64,000 nt of DNA from Dysgonomonas hofstadii. Its GTDB lineage: Bacteria; Bacteroidota; Bacteroidia; Bacteroidales; Dysgonomonadaceae. The translations under genes were made by a program, and so were the position numbers. The notes under the pieces were generated by a model. It saw nothing but the letters and a program-made list of their open reading frames with translations, was not told where the DNA came from and made no database searches. Numbering within the stretch: the stretch's first letter is position 1; every line of letters starts with the position of its first letter. Positions 35,311 through 45,253 of the stretch are shown here, piece by piece. The stretch covers positions 1 through 64,000 of the forward strand of contig NZ_JACIEP010000006.1 of the NCBI RefSeq assembly GCF_014196915.1, given 5' to 3'.

Positions 35311-36264
35311 TCAAGCCAGTATTCTTTCTATTATATTCAGTTCCTCATCAGAGAAATCAGCATTTTCTCTTGCTTTCAGATTATCTTTTAACTGAGTCAA
35401 AGAACTCGTTCCGATAATCACCGAAGTTACCTTCTCGTTGTGCAATAGCCAGGCGAGTGCCATTTCGGCAAGAGTCTGTCCGCGCTGCAAAGCCAGGTCA
35501 TTCAAGGCTGAAACTTTCCTTATCACATCCGGTGTCACTTCATCTTCCTGTAAGAAACCATGGCTTTTATGAGCACGTGAAGTTTCGGGAATACCATGTA
35601 AGTATTTATTGGTAAGAAGCCCTTGCGCCAGAGGTGAAAAAGCAATAAAACCAACCCCATATTTCTCATTTATTGCCATATGTTCTTTCTCCGGATTACG
35701 AACCAGCATACTGTACTTATCCTGATAGATGAGGCAGGGTACATTCTGTGACCTTAATATTTCATAAGCCCGCATTTGTTTTTCCGGTGGATATTTTGAT
35801 ATGCCTACATAAAGGGCTTTCCCCTGCCGGACAATATCTATCAATGCCTGCATAGTCTCCTCGATTGGCGTCTGCGGATCATAACGGTGCGAGTAGAATA
35901 TATCAAAATACTCCAGCCCCGTACGTTTCAGGCTCTGATCTATGCTCGCCATAATATATTTACGTGAACCGCCATCCCCGTAGGGCCCATCCCACATCAG
36001 ATGTCCGGCTTTCGATGAAATAATCAGTTCATCCCGATGCTCTTTCAGTTCTTTAGCCAACACCTTACCAAAATTTGTTTCGGCACTTCCCGGAGGCGGC
36101 CCGTAATTATTCGCCAGATCAAAATGAGTTACTCCACTATCGAAAGCATGTACAATCATAGATGTTGCCATCCCAAAGTTATCTACATCTCCAAAATTAT
36201 GCCACAGCCCTAAAGATATTTCGGGCAATTGCAAACCGCTGTTCCCGCAAAAATTGTATTTCAT
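35311..36264 (-). CDS. Aldo/keto reductase (YghZ/GPR-like)
   Basis: The 317-residue TIM-barrel oxidoreductase has the AKR signature GVTHFDLANNYGPPPGSAE near 50-68, catalytic Tyr in NNYG, Lys in SSKAGHL and His in YSHRYDP. It most resembles the L-glyceraldehyde-3-phosphate reductase (YghZ) group (DGPYGDGGSRKYI). It would use NADPH to reduce aldehydes such as methylglyoxal. It is cytoplasmic and monocistronic. Confidence 0.9.
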   Translation of the reverse strand: MKYNFCGNSGLQLPEISLGLWHNFGDVDNFGMATSMIVHAFDSGVTHFDLANNYGPPPGSAETNFGKVLAKELKEHRDELIISSKAGHLMWDGPYGDGGSRKYIMASIDQSLKRTGLEYFDIFYSHRYDPQTPIEETMQALIDIVRQGKALYVGISKYPPEKQMRAYEILRSQNVPCLIYQDKYSMLVRNPEKEHMAINEKYGVGFIAFSPLAQGLLTNKYLHGIPETSRAHKSHGFLQEDEVTPDVIRKVSALNDLALQRGQTLAEMALAWLLHNEKVTSVIIGTSSLTQLKDNLKARENADFSDEELNIIERILA

Positions 36265-36345
36265 AAACTGCTGTTTTAATTTATAAGTTGATAAAGTTAA
36301 AAGAAAAAACTTTACAGTTAGCAGTCAACAGTTATCAGTTAACAA

Positions 36346-36589
36346 AAAAGTTACAAAAGTTACACTTTTGCAACTTTTAGCTATTAGTTTATAGCCAATA
36401 GCCTTTCTAAAACCTGGCAAAACTTACACATATTTTCCCTTCTTAATCAATAGCCTCCTGCTTTAGCAGGAGGCTATTCATATTTTAACTAAAACAGTAC
36501 AAACCGTACACTTTCCCACTATTTCAAAGATCCCCCGTTCTTCCGGATTTGCAATCCGGAAGTTTTTAAGTGCGGATTTTAAATCCGCT
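36346..36589. repeat. Cluster of four palindromes in a 553-bp gap
   Basis: The gap between the aldo/keto reductase and pcrA holds four palindromes. They are a 15-bp inverted pair with one mismatch (36346-36360/36364-36378, AAAAGTTACAAAAGT type), a perfect 13-bp hairpin AATAGCCTCCTGC-TTTA (36449-36478), TTCCGGATT-TGC-AATCCGGAA (36541-36561), and GCGGATTTTAAATCCGC (36572-36588). The last two resemble REP-like palindromes common in Bacteroidetes. No gene is seen. Confidence 0.75.
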
Positions 36590-36789
36590 ATGTATATAAA
36601 TCATCGGATTACAACCAACGGTCAACGGAGAGAAACATAGTTAAATCTCAAAAAACGAAAAACTTGTTTACTTGTATCTCGTTTACTTGTCAACTTTATT
36701 TATTTCAATGATCGCTTTCTACTGTCTACTAACATAGATAAACTTTTCAACACTTCATCAGACTATTTTCACATTGACATATTATTTAA

Positions 36790-36797
36790 TATCTTTG
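36790..36797 (+). promoter_or_regulatory. Promoter -7 box (TATCTTTG) for pcrA
   Basis: This exact TAnnTTTG match lies 21 bases before the start at 36818. Confidence 0.6.
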
Positions 36798-36817
36798 TTT
36801 TCCTATCACAAATATCT

Positions 36818-39154
36818 ATGGATAATCTTCTCAATCATCTGAATCAGCAACAACGCGAAGCTGTAGAATATATAACCGGGCCTTCCCTGATAATCGCAGG
36901 TGCAGGTTCGGGTAAAACACGTGTACTTACTTACAAGATAGCCTACCTGATGCAACAAGGCTATTATCCGCAAAGTATACTTGCCCTTACCTTTACCAAT
37001 AAGGCCGCACGAGAAATGAAAGAACGTATAGCGCAGCTTATCGGCTGGCAGTATGCCCGTTACCTGTGGATGGGTACGTTCCACTCGGTATTTTCCCGGA
37101 TATTACGTGCTGAAGCCGAAAAAATAGGTTTTACTTCCAACTTTACCATCTTTGATTCGGCTGATTCACGTAATATGATAAAAACAATTATCAAGCAATA
37201 TCAGCTCGATGATAAAATATATAAACCGGCAAAAGTGCAGGCGATTATATCCAATGCGAAAAATGCGTTAATCTCGCCGCAGGCTTATGCCCAGAACAAA
37301 GAGCTATTGGAATATGACCAACGGGCCAAAATACCCGCTTTGAAAGATATTTACCGTGATTATAACAACAGGCTGAAAGCATCCAACACCATGGATTTCG
37401 ACGACCTGTTATTTTATACAAACTGCCTGTTCAGGGACAATCCTGATGTATTGAAATCTTATCAGGAACGTTATCAATTTATACTGGTAGATGAGTATCA
37501 GGATACGAATTTTGCACAATATCTGGTTGTAAAGCAATTGGCCGATGCGCACCATCGTGTATGTGTTGTTGGTGACGATGCACAAAGTATCTATTCGTTC
37601 CGTGGAGCAAACATAGACAACATACTCAAATTTAAAGAAGTATATCCTGAGTCAAAATTATTTAAACTGGAACAGAACTACCGCTCTACCCAGAATATTG
37701 TAAACGCGGCCAACAGCCTTATAAAACAAAATAAAGACCAGATAAAGAAAACAATATACTCCGAAAACGATGAGGGCGAACGCATAGAAATAGCCAGTGC
37801 TTTCTCTGATTTTGAAGAAGGAGTTATTGTGTCGAATAAAATTTGGGACTTACGGCGTGAAAAGAAAGCGTCTTACAGCGATTTCGTGATCCTATACCGC
37901 ACCAATGCACAATCCCGTATTTTTGAAGAAGCCTTACGGAAAAAGAACATTCCGTATCGTATCTACGGTGGACTTTCGTTCTACCAGCGCAAAGAAATAA
38001 AAGATGTGATCGCCTACTTCCGTATGGTGGTCAATCCATACGATGAAGAGGCATTCCGTCGTATTATTAATTTTCCTGCACGTGGAATAGGTGCTACCAC
38101 CTTAACAAAAATAGCGAATGCCGCACGCCTGCACAATATCAGCCTATGGGAAGTTATAGGTGATCCGCTGGCTTACAATCTCGATGTGAATGCAGGGACT
38201 GCAAAGAAACTGACAGGATTCCGCGAACTGATAGAAAGCTTTATAGCCGGACTGACCGAATTTAATGCCTACGAACTGTCAACCCGTATAGTAAAGCAAA
38301 GCGGCATAGCCAGTGAAGCCTATCAGGATCAGACACCCGAAGGTATGAGCCGTCAGGAAAATTTACAGGAATTGCTGGGAGGTATACACGAATTCTGTGA
38401 ATCACGCAAAGAAGAAGGTCTGGGAGGCATCGGACTAATGGATTTCCTGTCCGAAGTTTCCCTGTTAAGCGATCAGGACACCGACAAGGAGGCCGATAAG
38501 GAAAAAGTGACCATGATGACCGTACACGCTGCCAAAGGGCTGGAATTCAGCAATGTATTTATAGTCGGACTCGAAGAAGACCTTTTCCCGTCGGCCATGG
38601 CGAAAGAAGAATTCAGAGGATTGGAAGAAGAACGCCGCCTGTTCTATGTCGCCATCACACGGGCAAAGGAATATTGCATGATCTCTTATGCGCGCAGCCG
38701 TTTCCGCAACGGGCAGATCAATGCTTGCAACCCGAGCCGCTTTCTAAAGGATATTGACGAAAAGTTCTTAAATGCAAATGCAGGCGTTCTGGGTAGTGGA
38801 ACATTTGGTGTGCTCAACCGCCCCGAAACTTACACAAATGACCTGTATGATTATTCGAAAAAACAACATCCTGCTCATTTAGACAAAGGACTGGTACAAA
38901 GGCAACCAAATCCTCAGAATATTACATCGCCAACAAACTTCGTGAATGCGAAAAAAGCCATGCCCAAAGCCGACGCAGGAAAAAACAGCGGCGAGGTTCA
39001 GGTAGGAGCTATTATTAAACACGAACGTTTCGGCATAGGAAAAGTAACCGCCGTAACAGGTGACGCCGACAGCAGAAAAGCTACCGTAGAATTCGAAAAC
39101 TCGGGAATAAAACAACTGTTATTAAAATTTGCCCGGTTCGAGATTGTAGAATAA
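36818..39154 (+). CDS. pcrA: UvrD/PcrA-type superfamily 1 DNA helicase
   Basis: The 778-residue protein carries the SF1A helicase motifs in order: LNQQQREAV (Q motif), AGAGSGKTRVL (I, near 29), TFTNKAAREMKER (Ia), VDEYQDTN (II, near 225), VVGDDAQSIYSFRGA (III), LEQNYRS (IV), VTMMTVHAAKGLEF (V, near 568), and LFYVAITRAKE (VI). The C-terminal 50 residues form the Tudor-like domain (VGAIIKHERFGIGKVTAV). It unwinds DNA in repair and removes RecA or stalled complexes. It is monocistronic. Confidence 0.96.
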   Translation: MDNLLNHLNQQQREAVEYITGPSLIIAGAGSGKTRVLTYKIAYLMQQGYYPQSILALTFTNKAAREMKERIAQLIGWQYARYLWMGTFHSVFSRILRAEAEKIGFTSNFTIFDSADSRNMIKTIIKQYQLDDKIYKPAKVQAIISNAKNALISPQAYAQNKELLEYDQRAKIPALKDIYRDYNNRLKASNTMDFDDLLFYTNCLFRDNPDVLKSYQERYQFILVDEYQDTNFAQYLVVKQLADAHHRVCVVGDDAQSIYSFRGANIDNILKFKEVYPESKLFKLEQNYRSTQNIVNAANSLIKQNKDQIKKTIYSENDEGERIEIASAFSDFEEGVIVSNKIWDLRREKKASYSDFVILYRTNAQSRIFEEALRKKNIPYRIYGGLSFYQRKEIKDVIAYFRMVVNPYDEEAFRRIINFPARGIGATTLTKIANAARLHNISLWEVIGDPLAYNLDVNAGTAKKLTGFRELIESFIAGLTEFNAYELSTRIVKQSGIASEAYQDQTPEGMSRQENLQELLGGIHEFCESRKEEGLGGIGLMDFLSEVSLLSDQDTDKEADKEKVTMMTVHAAKGLEFSNVFIVGLEEDLFPSAMAKEEFRGLEEERRLFYVAITRAKEYCMISYARSRFRNGQINACNPSRFLKDIDEKFLNANAGVLGSGTFGVLNRPETYTNDLYDYSKKQHPAHLDKGLVQRQPNPQNITSPTNFVNAKKAMPKADAGKNSGEVQVGAIIKHERFGIGKVTAVTGDADSRKATVEFENSGIKQLLLKFARFEIVE

Positions 39155-39231
39155 GGGTGTCAATCTAATCAGATTAGGGTGTCTATCTGTTTTATGTTAA
39201 AACAGAAGCCATATTGTATTGTTTTCAATAA

Positions 39232-39239
39232 TATATTTG
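39232..39239 (+). promoter_or_regulatory. Promoter -7 box (TATATTTG) for the pectate lyase gene
   Basis: This TAnnTTTG match lies 26 bases before the start at 39265. Confidence 0.55.
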
Positions 39240-39264
39240 CAGATATATATATCTTCACATATTC

Positions 39265-40773
39265 ATGAAATACATATACTTGCGGTTTACCCTTTCAATA
39301 ATACTATCCGGTTTTATAATCATCAATAGCTCCTGTTCATCAGACACAGAAGAACAAAACCCGGTAGAAACCCCAACCCCTGATCCTGATCCGGGATTAA
39401 CCACTTATCCTGCTCCGAACAGGGATACCGTTCCGTCATTCCCGGGTGCGGATGGTGCCGGTAAATATGTAAAAGGTGGTGCTGAAGGTAAAACTCTCAT
39501 CGTCAATAGTCTGGAAGATGATGCATCGAAACAAGGGACTTTGCGCTGGGCTATTAATCAGTCCGGGGCTCGCATTATTGTATTCGCCATCAGTGGAATA
39601 ATAGAACTAAAAAATACCCTCGAAATAAAAAACGGAGACCTTACTATTGCCGGACAAACGGCCCCCGGCGATGGCATTTGCCTGAAAAATTACGCGACAA
39701 GCATTAAAGCTGACAATGTTATAATCAGGTATATACGTTTTCGCATGGGAGATGAGACGCAAACCGAAGATGATGCCTTGTGGGGCCGCGAACGTAAAAA
39801 TATCATCATCGACCACTGTTCGATGAGTTGGTCAACAGATGAATGTTCATCATTCTACGACAACCAGAATTTTACCATGCAATGGTGTATCCTTTCCGAG
39901 AGCCTTACCAATTCAGTACATGGGAAAGGTTCTCACGGCTATGGCGGAATATGGGGCGGGCAAGGCGTAACATTCCACCACAATCTGCTTGCACATCATA
40001 ACAGCCGTAATCCCCGCCTTTGCGGAAGCCGGTATACAGGTGAACCCGAACTGGAAAAAGTAGACATCCGTAATAACGTATTTTACAACTGGGGGTCTGC
40101 CACAGATGGCAATAGCGGTTATGCGGGTGAAGGCGGTTCCTACAATTTCGTAAATAATTATTATAAACCGGGACCATCAACAGCTACAAAAAAGAATATC
40201 GTTTACCGGATATTCGAGGCTTATGCAAATAACGGAGTACATGGATATTTCTATCTTAACGGTAATAATTTTGACGCGACATCTTCATCCGTATCACAAT
40301 ACAGCGCCGAAATAGCCAGTGTAAACAATGACAATTGGTTTGGCTTTACAGTCAAAGTATCCGATGTTGTTTTCACGAAAGAGGAATGTAAGGTAACCAG
40401 CGAATTCGCCATGGCCGATTGTGAAACCCATAGTGCGCAGGAAGCGTATAATCTCGTGTTACAACAAGCCGGAGCATCTTACAAACGGGATAAAGTCGAT
40501 GAACGCATCATAAATGAAGTCAGGAACGGGACATATACCTATCCGGGATCTAACGGCAGCACGAACGGAATTATCGACTCCCAGAGCGACGTAGGCGGAT
40601 GGCCGGCTTACAGTTCAACCGCAGCACTCAAAGACACCGACGGCGACGGTATACCCGACGAATGGGAAACTAAAATGGGGCTCGACCCGAACGATAGCAG
40701 TGACACAAATAAATATAATTTAAGCAGGTCTTATACCAATCTGGAAGTATATATAAATTCAATAATAGAATAA
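39265..40773 (+). CDS. Pectate lyase-like lipoprotein (PL1 family)
   Basis: The 502-residue product has a lipoprotein signal (IIINSSC, Cys at 24) and a Pro/Asp linker. A right-handed beta-helix domain follows from about residue 50 ([38 protein letters not shown]). The catalytic region around [28 protein letters not shown] and HNSRNPR resembles pectate lyases of family PL1. The C-terminus ([21 protein letters not shown]) is a calcium-binding TSP3-like segment. It would cleave polygalacturonan at the cell surface. No other pectin gene is nearby. The exact substrate is inferred. Confidence 0.85.
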   Translation: MKYIYLRFTLSIILSGFIIINSSCSSDTEEQNPVETPTPDPDPGLTTYPAPNRDTVPSFPGADGAGKYVKGGAEGKTLIVNSLEDDASKQGTLRWAINQSGARIIVFAISGIIELKNTLEIKNGDLTIAGQTAPGDGICLKNYATSIKADNVIIRYIRFRMGDETQTEDDALWGRERKNIIIDHCSMSWSTDECSSFYDNQNFTMQWCILSESLTNSVHGKGSHGYGGIWGGQGVTFHHNLLAHHNSRNPRLCGSRYTGEPELEKVDIRNNVFYNWGSATDGNSGYAGEGGSYNFVNNYYKPGPSTATKKNIVYRIFEAYANNGVHGYFYLNGNNFDATSSSVSQYSAEIASVNNDNWFGFTVKVSDVVFTKEECKVTSEFAMADCETHSAQEAYNLVLQQAGASYKRDKVDERIINEVRNGTYTYPGSNGSTNGIIDSQSDVGGWPAYSSTAALKDTDGDGIPDEWETKMGLDPNDSSDTNKYNLSRSYTNLEVYINSIIE

Positions 40774-40814
40774 AATATCAGGTAAGATAAATTAGGTTTT
40801 TTTAGGTTATTCTC

Positions 40815-40851
40815 AGAGGTTGCCATCCGAAAGGAAGCAACCTCTTCTTTT
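40815..40851 (+). terminator. Intrinsic terminator of the pectate lyase gene
   Basis: A perfect 9-bp stem AGAGGTTGC/GCAACCTCT with a 13-base loop is followed by TCTTTT. The rest of the 385-bp gap to the next gene holds only its promoter (41021). Confidence 0.8.
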
Positions 40852-41020
40852 ATAAAATTGATTCTATATGAAACGCTCCCATCTTCCTAAAAGCCTCTTA
40901 TATGACCTGCGTCAGCTTTACTCATATTTTTAATACTTATTTAACATAATTAAACGCAACAAATTCCTCTTTAAATGCATCTTTCATATATAAACCCATT
41001 GAGAAAGAAATAAATTATTG

Positions 41021-41028
41021 TATATTTG
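41021..41028 (+). promoter_or_regulatory. Promoter -7 box (TATATTTG)
   Basis: This exact TAnnTTTG match lies about 130 bases upstream of the start at 41159, giving a long leader. Confidence 0.5.
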
Positions 41029-41158
41029 TTTATTATCTATTAAATTTATAACAAGAATTAAACCTTTTAATTGGCAGCTAGTCTAAACTATAAATTGTAA
41101 AGGTATTTGTCATAAAAGGACACAAATGTTTAGAAAATTAAAAATAGGAGAGCACATT

Positions 41159-42610
41159 ATGAAAGCAAAACAATTATTATTAATGTTTCTGGTGTCTGCA
41201 ATTCCGTTCTTTGCCTTTGCGCAGGAGGAATGGGATGACATCTATGCTTCTTCTAAACCGAAAGAAAACAAGAAGAAAGAAGTCAAACAAACAACAGTAT
41301 CTCAGAAACAGGTAAACCCGACACAGGTACTTGTCGTTCGCGATAATGGAGACGTTACGCTGGAAACTACAGGTAACGTCAATATCGATGTTGATGCATA
41401 CAACCGCCGCGGCGGCAATGTAGAAGTATACGAAACCCCTCAGGACACTACCGAATATCAGGACTTTGAATATACAGACCGTATAGTAAAATTCCATGAT
41501 CCGGAGAATAGTGTAAAAATAACAAGTGATAATGAGATTAATGTATACGTTACAAATGACCTGTATAGTAATTATTATCACAACCGGGGATGGAACTTCA
41601 ACGTAAACCTTGGTTGGGGATGGGGATTCAGCTACTACCCTTGGTACGATTCATGGTATGATCCATGGTATTATGGTTCTTGGGGATGGGGTTGGAGCAG
41701 ACCTTGGTACTATAGTTCCTGGGGATGGCACGATCCTTGGTATTACAACTCTTGGGGATGGGGTTGGAACAGACCTTATTACGGTGGCTGGTACGGACAT
41801 CACCATCACTATTACTCAAGTCCTGTACGTTATAGCGGAGCAGGCCGTTCAAGAGGAGCTTATTACGGATCGAGATATTCATCTGGCGGACGTTATGCGA
41901 CTAGCAGTGGAGGAAGATATTCGTCTAATTCCCGGCCATCGTATAATAGTTCAACCTCAAGACCGAATAGCCGTCCGAGCTATAATAGTTCCAATTCAAC
42001 AAGGCCAAACACTCGTCCTAGCTATAACGGATCAAGTTCTACAAGACCGAACACACGTCCGAGCTATAACGGATCATCCAGTAGTTCTACAAGGCCTACT
42101 ACCAGACCAAGTTACAACGGATCATCCAACAGCTCAACAAGGCCTACTACCAGACCTAGCTATAACGGATCATCCAGTAGCTCAACAAGACCAAGCTATA
42201 ACGGATCGAGCAGTACATCATCGCGTCCGTCGACAAGACCAAGCTACAACGGGTCTAGCTCAAGCAGCAGTTCTTCAAGACCGAGCTACAGTGGTTCAAG
42301 TTCTTCTAGTAGCAGCTCTTCAAGGCCAAGCTATAGCGGATCATCCAGCAGTTCTCGTCCAAGTTACAGCGGATCAAGCTCTAGCAGCAGTTCTTCAAGA
42401 CCAAGTTACAGCGGATCGAGCAGCAGTTCGAGACCGAGCTCTAGCAGTAGCAGCAGTTCTTCAAGATCAAGCAGTAGCTACAGCAGTTCTTCGAGTTCTT
42501 CCAGAAGCTCCTCTTCCTATAGCTCAGGAAGCTCTTCTTCAAGCAGTCGTTCATCAGGCGGTGGCGGAAGCAGTAGCAGTAGCAGAAGTAGTGGTGGACG
42601 CGGCAGATAA
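41159..42610 (+). CDS. Low-complexity exported protein: Trp/Tyr/Gly block plus Ser-rich repeats
   Basis: The start at 41159 is chosen because AGGAG (41147-41151) is well spaced and the signal peptide (LLLMFLVSAIPFFAFAQ) begins there. The 483-residue product has three zones. Residues 20-140 are ordinary and polar. About 145-225 is dominated by Trp, Tyr, Gly and Asp (WYDSWYDPWYYGSWGWGWSR). About 240-483 repeats RPSYNGSSSS-type units and ends in an Arg/Ser/Gly tail. Similar proteins occur beside OmpP1-like porins in Bacteroidales, but no function is established. It could form a surface or matrix layer. A hairpin terminator lies between it and the porin gene, so read-through is needed for co-expression. 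Confidence 0.8.
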   Translation: MKAKQLLLMFLVSAIPFFAFAQEEWDDIYASSKPKENKKKEVKQTTVSQKQVNPTQVLVVRDNGDVTLETTGNVNIDVDAYNRRGGNVEVYETPQDTTEYQDFEYTDRIVKFHDPENSVKITSDNEINVYVTNDLYSNYYHNRGWNFNVNLGWGWGFSYYPWYDSWYDPWYYGSWGWGWSRPWYYSSWGWHDPWYYNSWGWGWNRPYYGGWYGHHHHYYSSPVRYSGAGRSRGAYYGSRYSSGGRYATSSGGRYSSNSRPSYNSSTSRPNSRPSYNSSNSTRPNTRPSYNGSSSTRPNTRPSYNGSSSSSTRPTTRPSYNGSSNSSTRPTTRPSYNGSSSSSTRPSYNGSSSTSSRPSTRPSYNGSSSSSSSSRPSYSGSSSSSSSSSRPSYSGSSSSSRPSYSGSSSSSSSSRPSYSGSSSSSRPSSSSSSSSSRSSSSYSSSSSSSRSSSSYSSGSSSSSSRSSGGGGSSSSSRSSGGRGR

Positions 42611-42639
42611 AAGCTGATAAACTGAACAATTAATAAAAC

Positions 42640-42681
42640 AAAGCTGTTTCAAGAATGCTAATAATTGAAGCAGCTTTTTTA
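42640..42681 (+). terminator. Intrinsic terminator between the Ser-rich protein and porin genes
   Basis: AAAGCTGTTTCAA pairs with TTGAAGCAGCTTT (13 bp, one G.U) around a 12-base loop and ends in T6. It stands only 13 bases before the porin start and could act as an attenuator. Confidence 0.75.
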
Positions 42682-42693
42682 AAAATACACAAA

Positions 42694-44241
42694 ATGAATA
42701 TTATGAGACGTAGAGTTTTATCTTTAGCGGCACTTATCATTTCGGCCGGAAGCATTTTTGCCCAGGGAGAAATGGATGCTTACAAACTGTCACAAACCGA
42801 CCTTACGGGTACTGCACGTGCCGTATCTATGGGAGGCGCATTTGGCGCATTGGGTGGTGATATATCGGGGATAGCGATCAATCCGGCAGGTATCGGTGTT
42901 TATCGCAGTTCGGAAATAGTTACCACAATGAATTTCCAAAATGCGAAAACAACTATTGAATCGAATCTGGAAAAGAGAGACGACAGTAAATTTAAGTTTA
43001 CTTTTGATAATCTGGCTTTTGTTGCCGCCTTCCCAACCTCCGATGATGTTGTACCATTCATCAATTTTGGATTTTCATACAACCGAGTAAAGAACTTTGA
43101 CCGTAAATATTCGATGGGTGTAACAAATCCAGATAATCACACTATGGCCGATTATATGGCCGACAGGGCAAACGCAGTCAACTTTGGAGGAAAAGATCCG
43201 GCCAGCGAACTAAGTAAAATGAGTGGAAATTATTACACAGCATTAGATAACTACGACTGGATGGCTGTTTTTGGATATAACAGTGGATTGATCGGATTAA
43301 ATGGTGGTCGATTTAATGTTCTGGATCAGCTATATCCTAACTCAGACAACTATTTGGCCGTCAGAGAAAAGGGATCTGTAGACACATATGATTTTAATGT
43401 AGGGACAACGTTTTCGGATATTGTAAGCGTAGGACTGACAGTATCAGTTACCGACCTGAAATACCGTATGTATTCACAATTTGACGAACTCTATACAAAT
43501 GATTCTTACGCCTATCTTGATAATGATATAAGAACCGACGGAACAGGTTACCAGGTGAGTGCCGGAATTATTGTAAAACCTGTCAATGAACTGCGCATCG
43601 GACTGGCATATCACTCACCGACATGGTATAATATGACCGATTCTTATGCCGCCGATTTCGAATATAATCTTCAAGAATATGGACTAAAAGAAGGATGGAT
43701 CAGTACAGACTTCTACCATTATGATTATAAATTGCGTACGCCAGACAGATGGACAGCCAGCCTGGCGGGGGTAATCGGTAACACTGCAATTATCAGTGCC
43801 GACTATGAGTACACAAATTATGGCAGTAACATGAAATTGTACGATGATCACGGAGATCCGTTGAACTATGATGCAAACGTAGATATTAAAAATCATTTTA
43901 AAGGATCATCAACTTTACGTGTGGGTGCTGAAATCCGTATCACTCCCCAGTTCTCGGGACGTATAGGATACCAATGGAAACAAAGTCCGCTTAAAAAAGA
44001 CTTCAAAGATGGCAACCAGGAGGTGATGACAGCCGGAACCACCAATCATTATACTCTGGACGGCGATACCAACTATATCACCTACGGATTGGGATACCGG
44101 TTCTCAAAGAATTTCTATACAGATATCGCTTTCGTAATGAGAACTCAAAAAAGTGATATATACACTTTCTATGGCTCAGAAAAATCGGAATGGAAAGACA
44201 ATACATTCCAGGGATTAATGACTTTAGGTTATAGGTTCTAA
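42694..44241 (+). CDS. OmpP1/FadL-like outer-membrane transport protein
   Basis: The 515-residue product starts at the ATG 42694, where a signal peptide follows (VLSLAALIISAGSIFAQ). The segment after it, TDLTGTARAVSMGGAFGALGGDISGIAINPAGIGVYRSSE, is the FadL/OmpP1 family start, which forms the inner hatch. The rest is rich in amphipathic strands and ends LMTLGYRF with the terminal Phe of a barrel. It probably transports hydrophobic molecules, but the ligand is unknown. Confidence 0.9.
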   Translation: MNIMRRRVLSLAALIISAGSIFAQGEMDAYKLSQTDLTGTARAVSMGGAFGALGGDISGIAINPAGIGVYRSSEIVTTMNFQNAKTTIESNLEKRDDSKFKFTFDNLAFVAAFPTSDDVVPFINFGFSYNRVKNFDRKYSMGVTNPDNHTMADYMADRANAVNFGGKDPASELSKMSGNYYTALDNYDWMAVFGYNSGLIGLNGGRFNVLDQLYPNSDNYLAVREKGSVDTYDFNVGTTFSDIVSVGLTVSVTDLKYRMYSQFDELYTNDSYAYLDNDIRTDGTGYQVSAGIIVKPVNELRIGLAYHSPTWYNMTDSYAADFEYNLQEYGLKEGWISTDFYHYDYKLRTPDRWTASLAGVIGNTAIISADYEYTNYGSNMKLYDDHGDPLNYDANVDIKNHFKGSSTLRVGAEIRITPQFSGRIGYQWKQSPLKKDFKDGNQEVMTAGTTNHYTLDGDTNYITYGLGYRFSKNFYTDIAFVMRTQKSDIYTFYGSEKSEWKDNTFQGLMTLGYRF

Positions 44242-44261
44242 AAATAAAACCCAATATAGAG

Positions 44262-44296
44262 AATAGCATATCTTGAGAGGTATGCTATTTTTTTTT
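44262..44296 (+). terminator. Intrinsic terminator of the porin gene
   Basis: A perfect 9-bp stem AATAGCATA/TATGCTATT with a 10-base loop is followed by T8. Confidence 0.85.
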
Positions 44297-44393
44297 GTAA
44301 ACCACTTATAATCTTTTTTAAAGCTTTTTAGACAATAACTTTAAACATAGTATGTTAAATAGGAGTACATTTGCTTTGAATAAAAATAAAGGA

Positions 44394-45218
44394 ATGAAGA
44401 ATATAATTACCATTGTTTCACTGTTTTGTCTTTCTTTAATCAGTTCGCACGCCCAAACATACGAAGAGATGGTGAGCCGCTCGATCGACTATGTGGAGAT
44501 GAACGATTACGCCGCTGCCGAACAGGCACTGAAAGCCGCCCTCAGGAAAGAACCCGCCAACCCCAACAACACGATGTTGATGGTCAACTTGGGAACCATA
44601 CAACGCAATCTGGGCAAGCTGGATGAAGCACTTCTGTCATATAACGTAGCTATTGAAAAATTTCCGGAATCTGCATTTATCAGGCACAACAGAGCAGCTT
44701 TGTATTGCGAAATGAACCGCTTCAGCGACGCAATGAAAGACTATAACACAATTCTTCTGAGTGATCCCAAAGATACGGAAGCGATATACAGAAGAGCACT
44801 GATATATATGAGTGAAAAAAATCTGATGTCTGCCGAAGAAGATTTTGAGAAAATACTAGAAATCGAACCTAAGAATCTGAATGCCGAAATGGGACTGGCT
44901 TTGATACTGAAACGAAGAAGCCAATGGAAAGAAGCCGAGGAGAAATATAGTGACCTCATATACGAAAACAAATCTGTAGCAGAGTTATACTCTCACAGAG
45001 CCGAATGCTATTTACGCCTCAATCGCCTGGCCCGTGCACGGGAAGATATAGCAAAGGCATTGGAACTTGGATATGAAGATCCGTCTATCTATATGATAAG
45101 AGGGCAGTTACGGCTTGCTCAATATGAAAAAAAGCTGGCAAAGGCTGATTTTCTGAGAGCAAAGGAAATGGGCGTGGAAGAAAGCATCGTTGAAGATTTC
45201 CTAAGATTGTGTAAATAA
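44394..45218 (+). CDS. Exported tetratricopeptide-repeat protein
   Basis: The 274-residue product has a signal peptide (IITIVSLFCLSLISSHAQ) when begun at 44394. An in-frame ATG 14 codons upstream would add a polar segment before it. At least six TPR units follow (DYAAAEQALKAALRKEPANP, GKLDEALLSYNVAIEKFP, RFSDAMKDYNTILLSDPKD and others). It is a periplasmic or outer-membrane-associated scaffold with unknown partners. It converges with the DUF4835/OmpA pair. Confidence 0.87.
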   Translation: MKNIITIVSLFCLSLISSHAQTYEEMVSRSIDYVEMNDYAAAEQALKAALRKEPANPNNTMLMVNLGTIQRNLGKLDEALLSYNVAIEKFPESAFIRHNRAALYCEMNRFSDAMKDYNTILLSDPKDTEAIYRRALIYMSEKNLMSAEEDFEKILEIEPKNLNAEMGLALILKRRSQWKEAEEKYSDLIYENKSVAELYSHRAECYLRLNRLARAREDIAKALELGYEDPSIYMIRGQLRLAQYEKKLAKADFLRAKEMGVEESIVEDFLRLCK

Positions 45219-45253
45219 AGAATTAGTAGGACAAGTAGTTAGTAGACAGCAAA

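Noticed and set aside
39155-39185. CTAATCAGATTAG palindrome after pcrA as a terminator
   Set aside because: The stem is only six pairs with no T tract.
41610-42617. Long alternative frame over the Ser-rich gene
   Set aside because: It is a by-product of the repetitive codons. The chosen frame has a signal peptide, a ribosome-binding site and a family-like layout.
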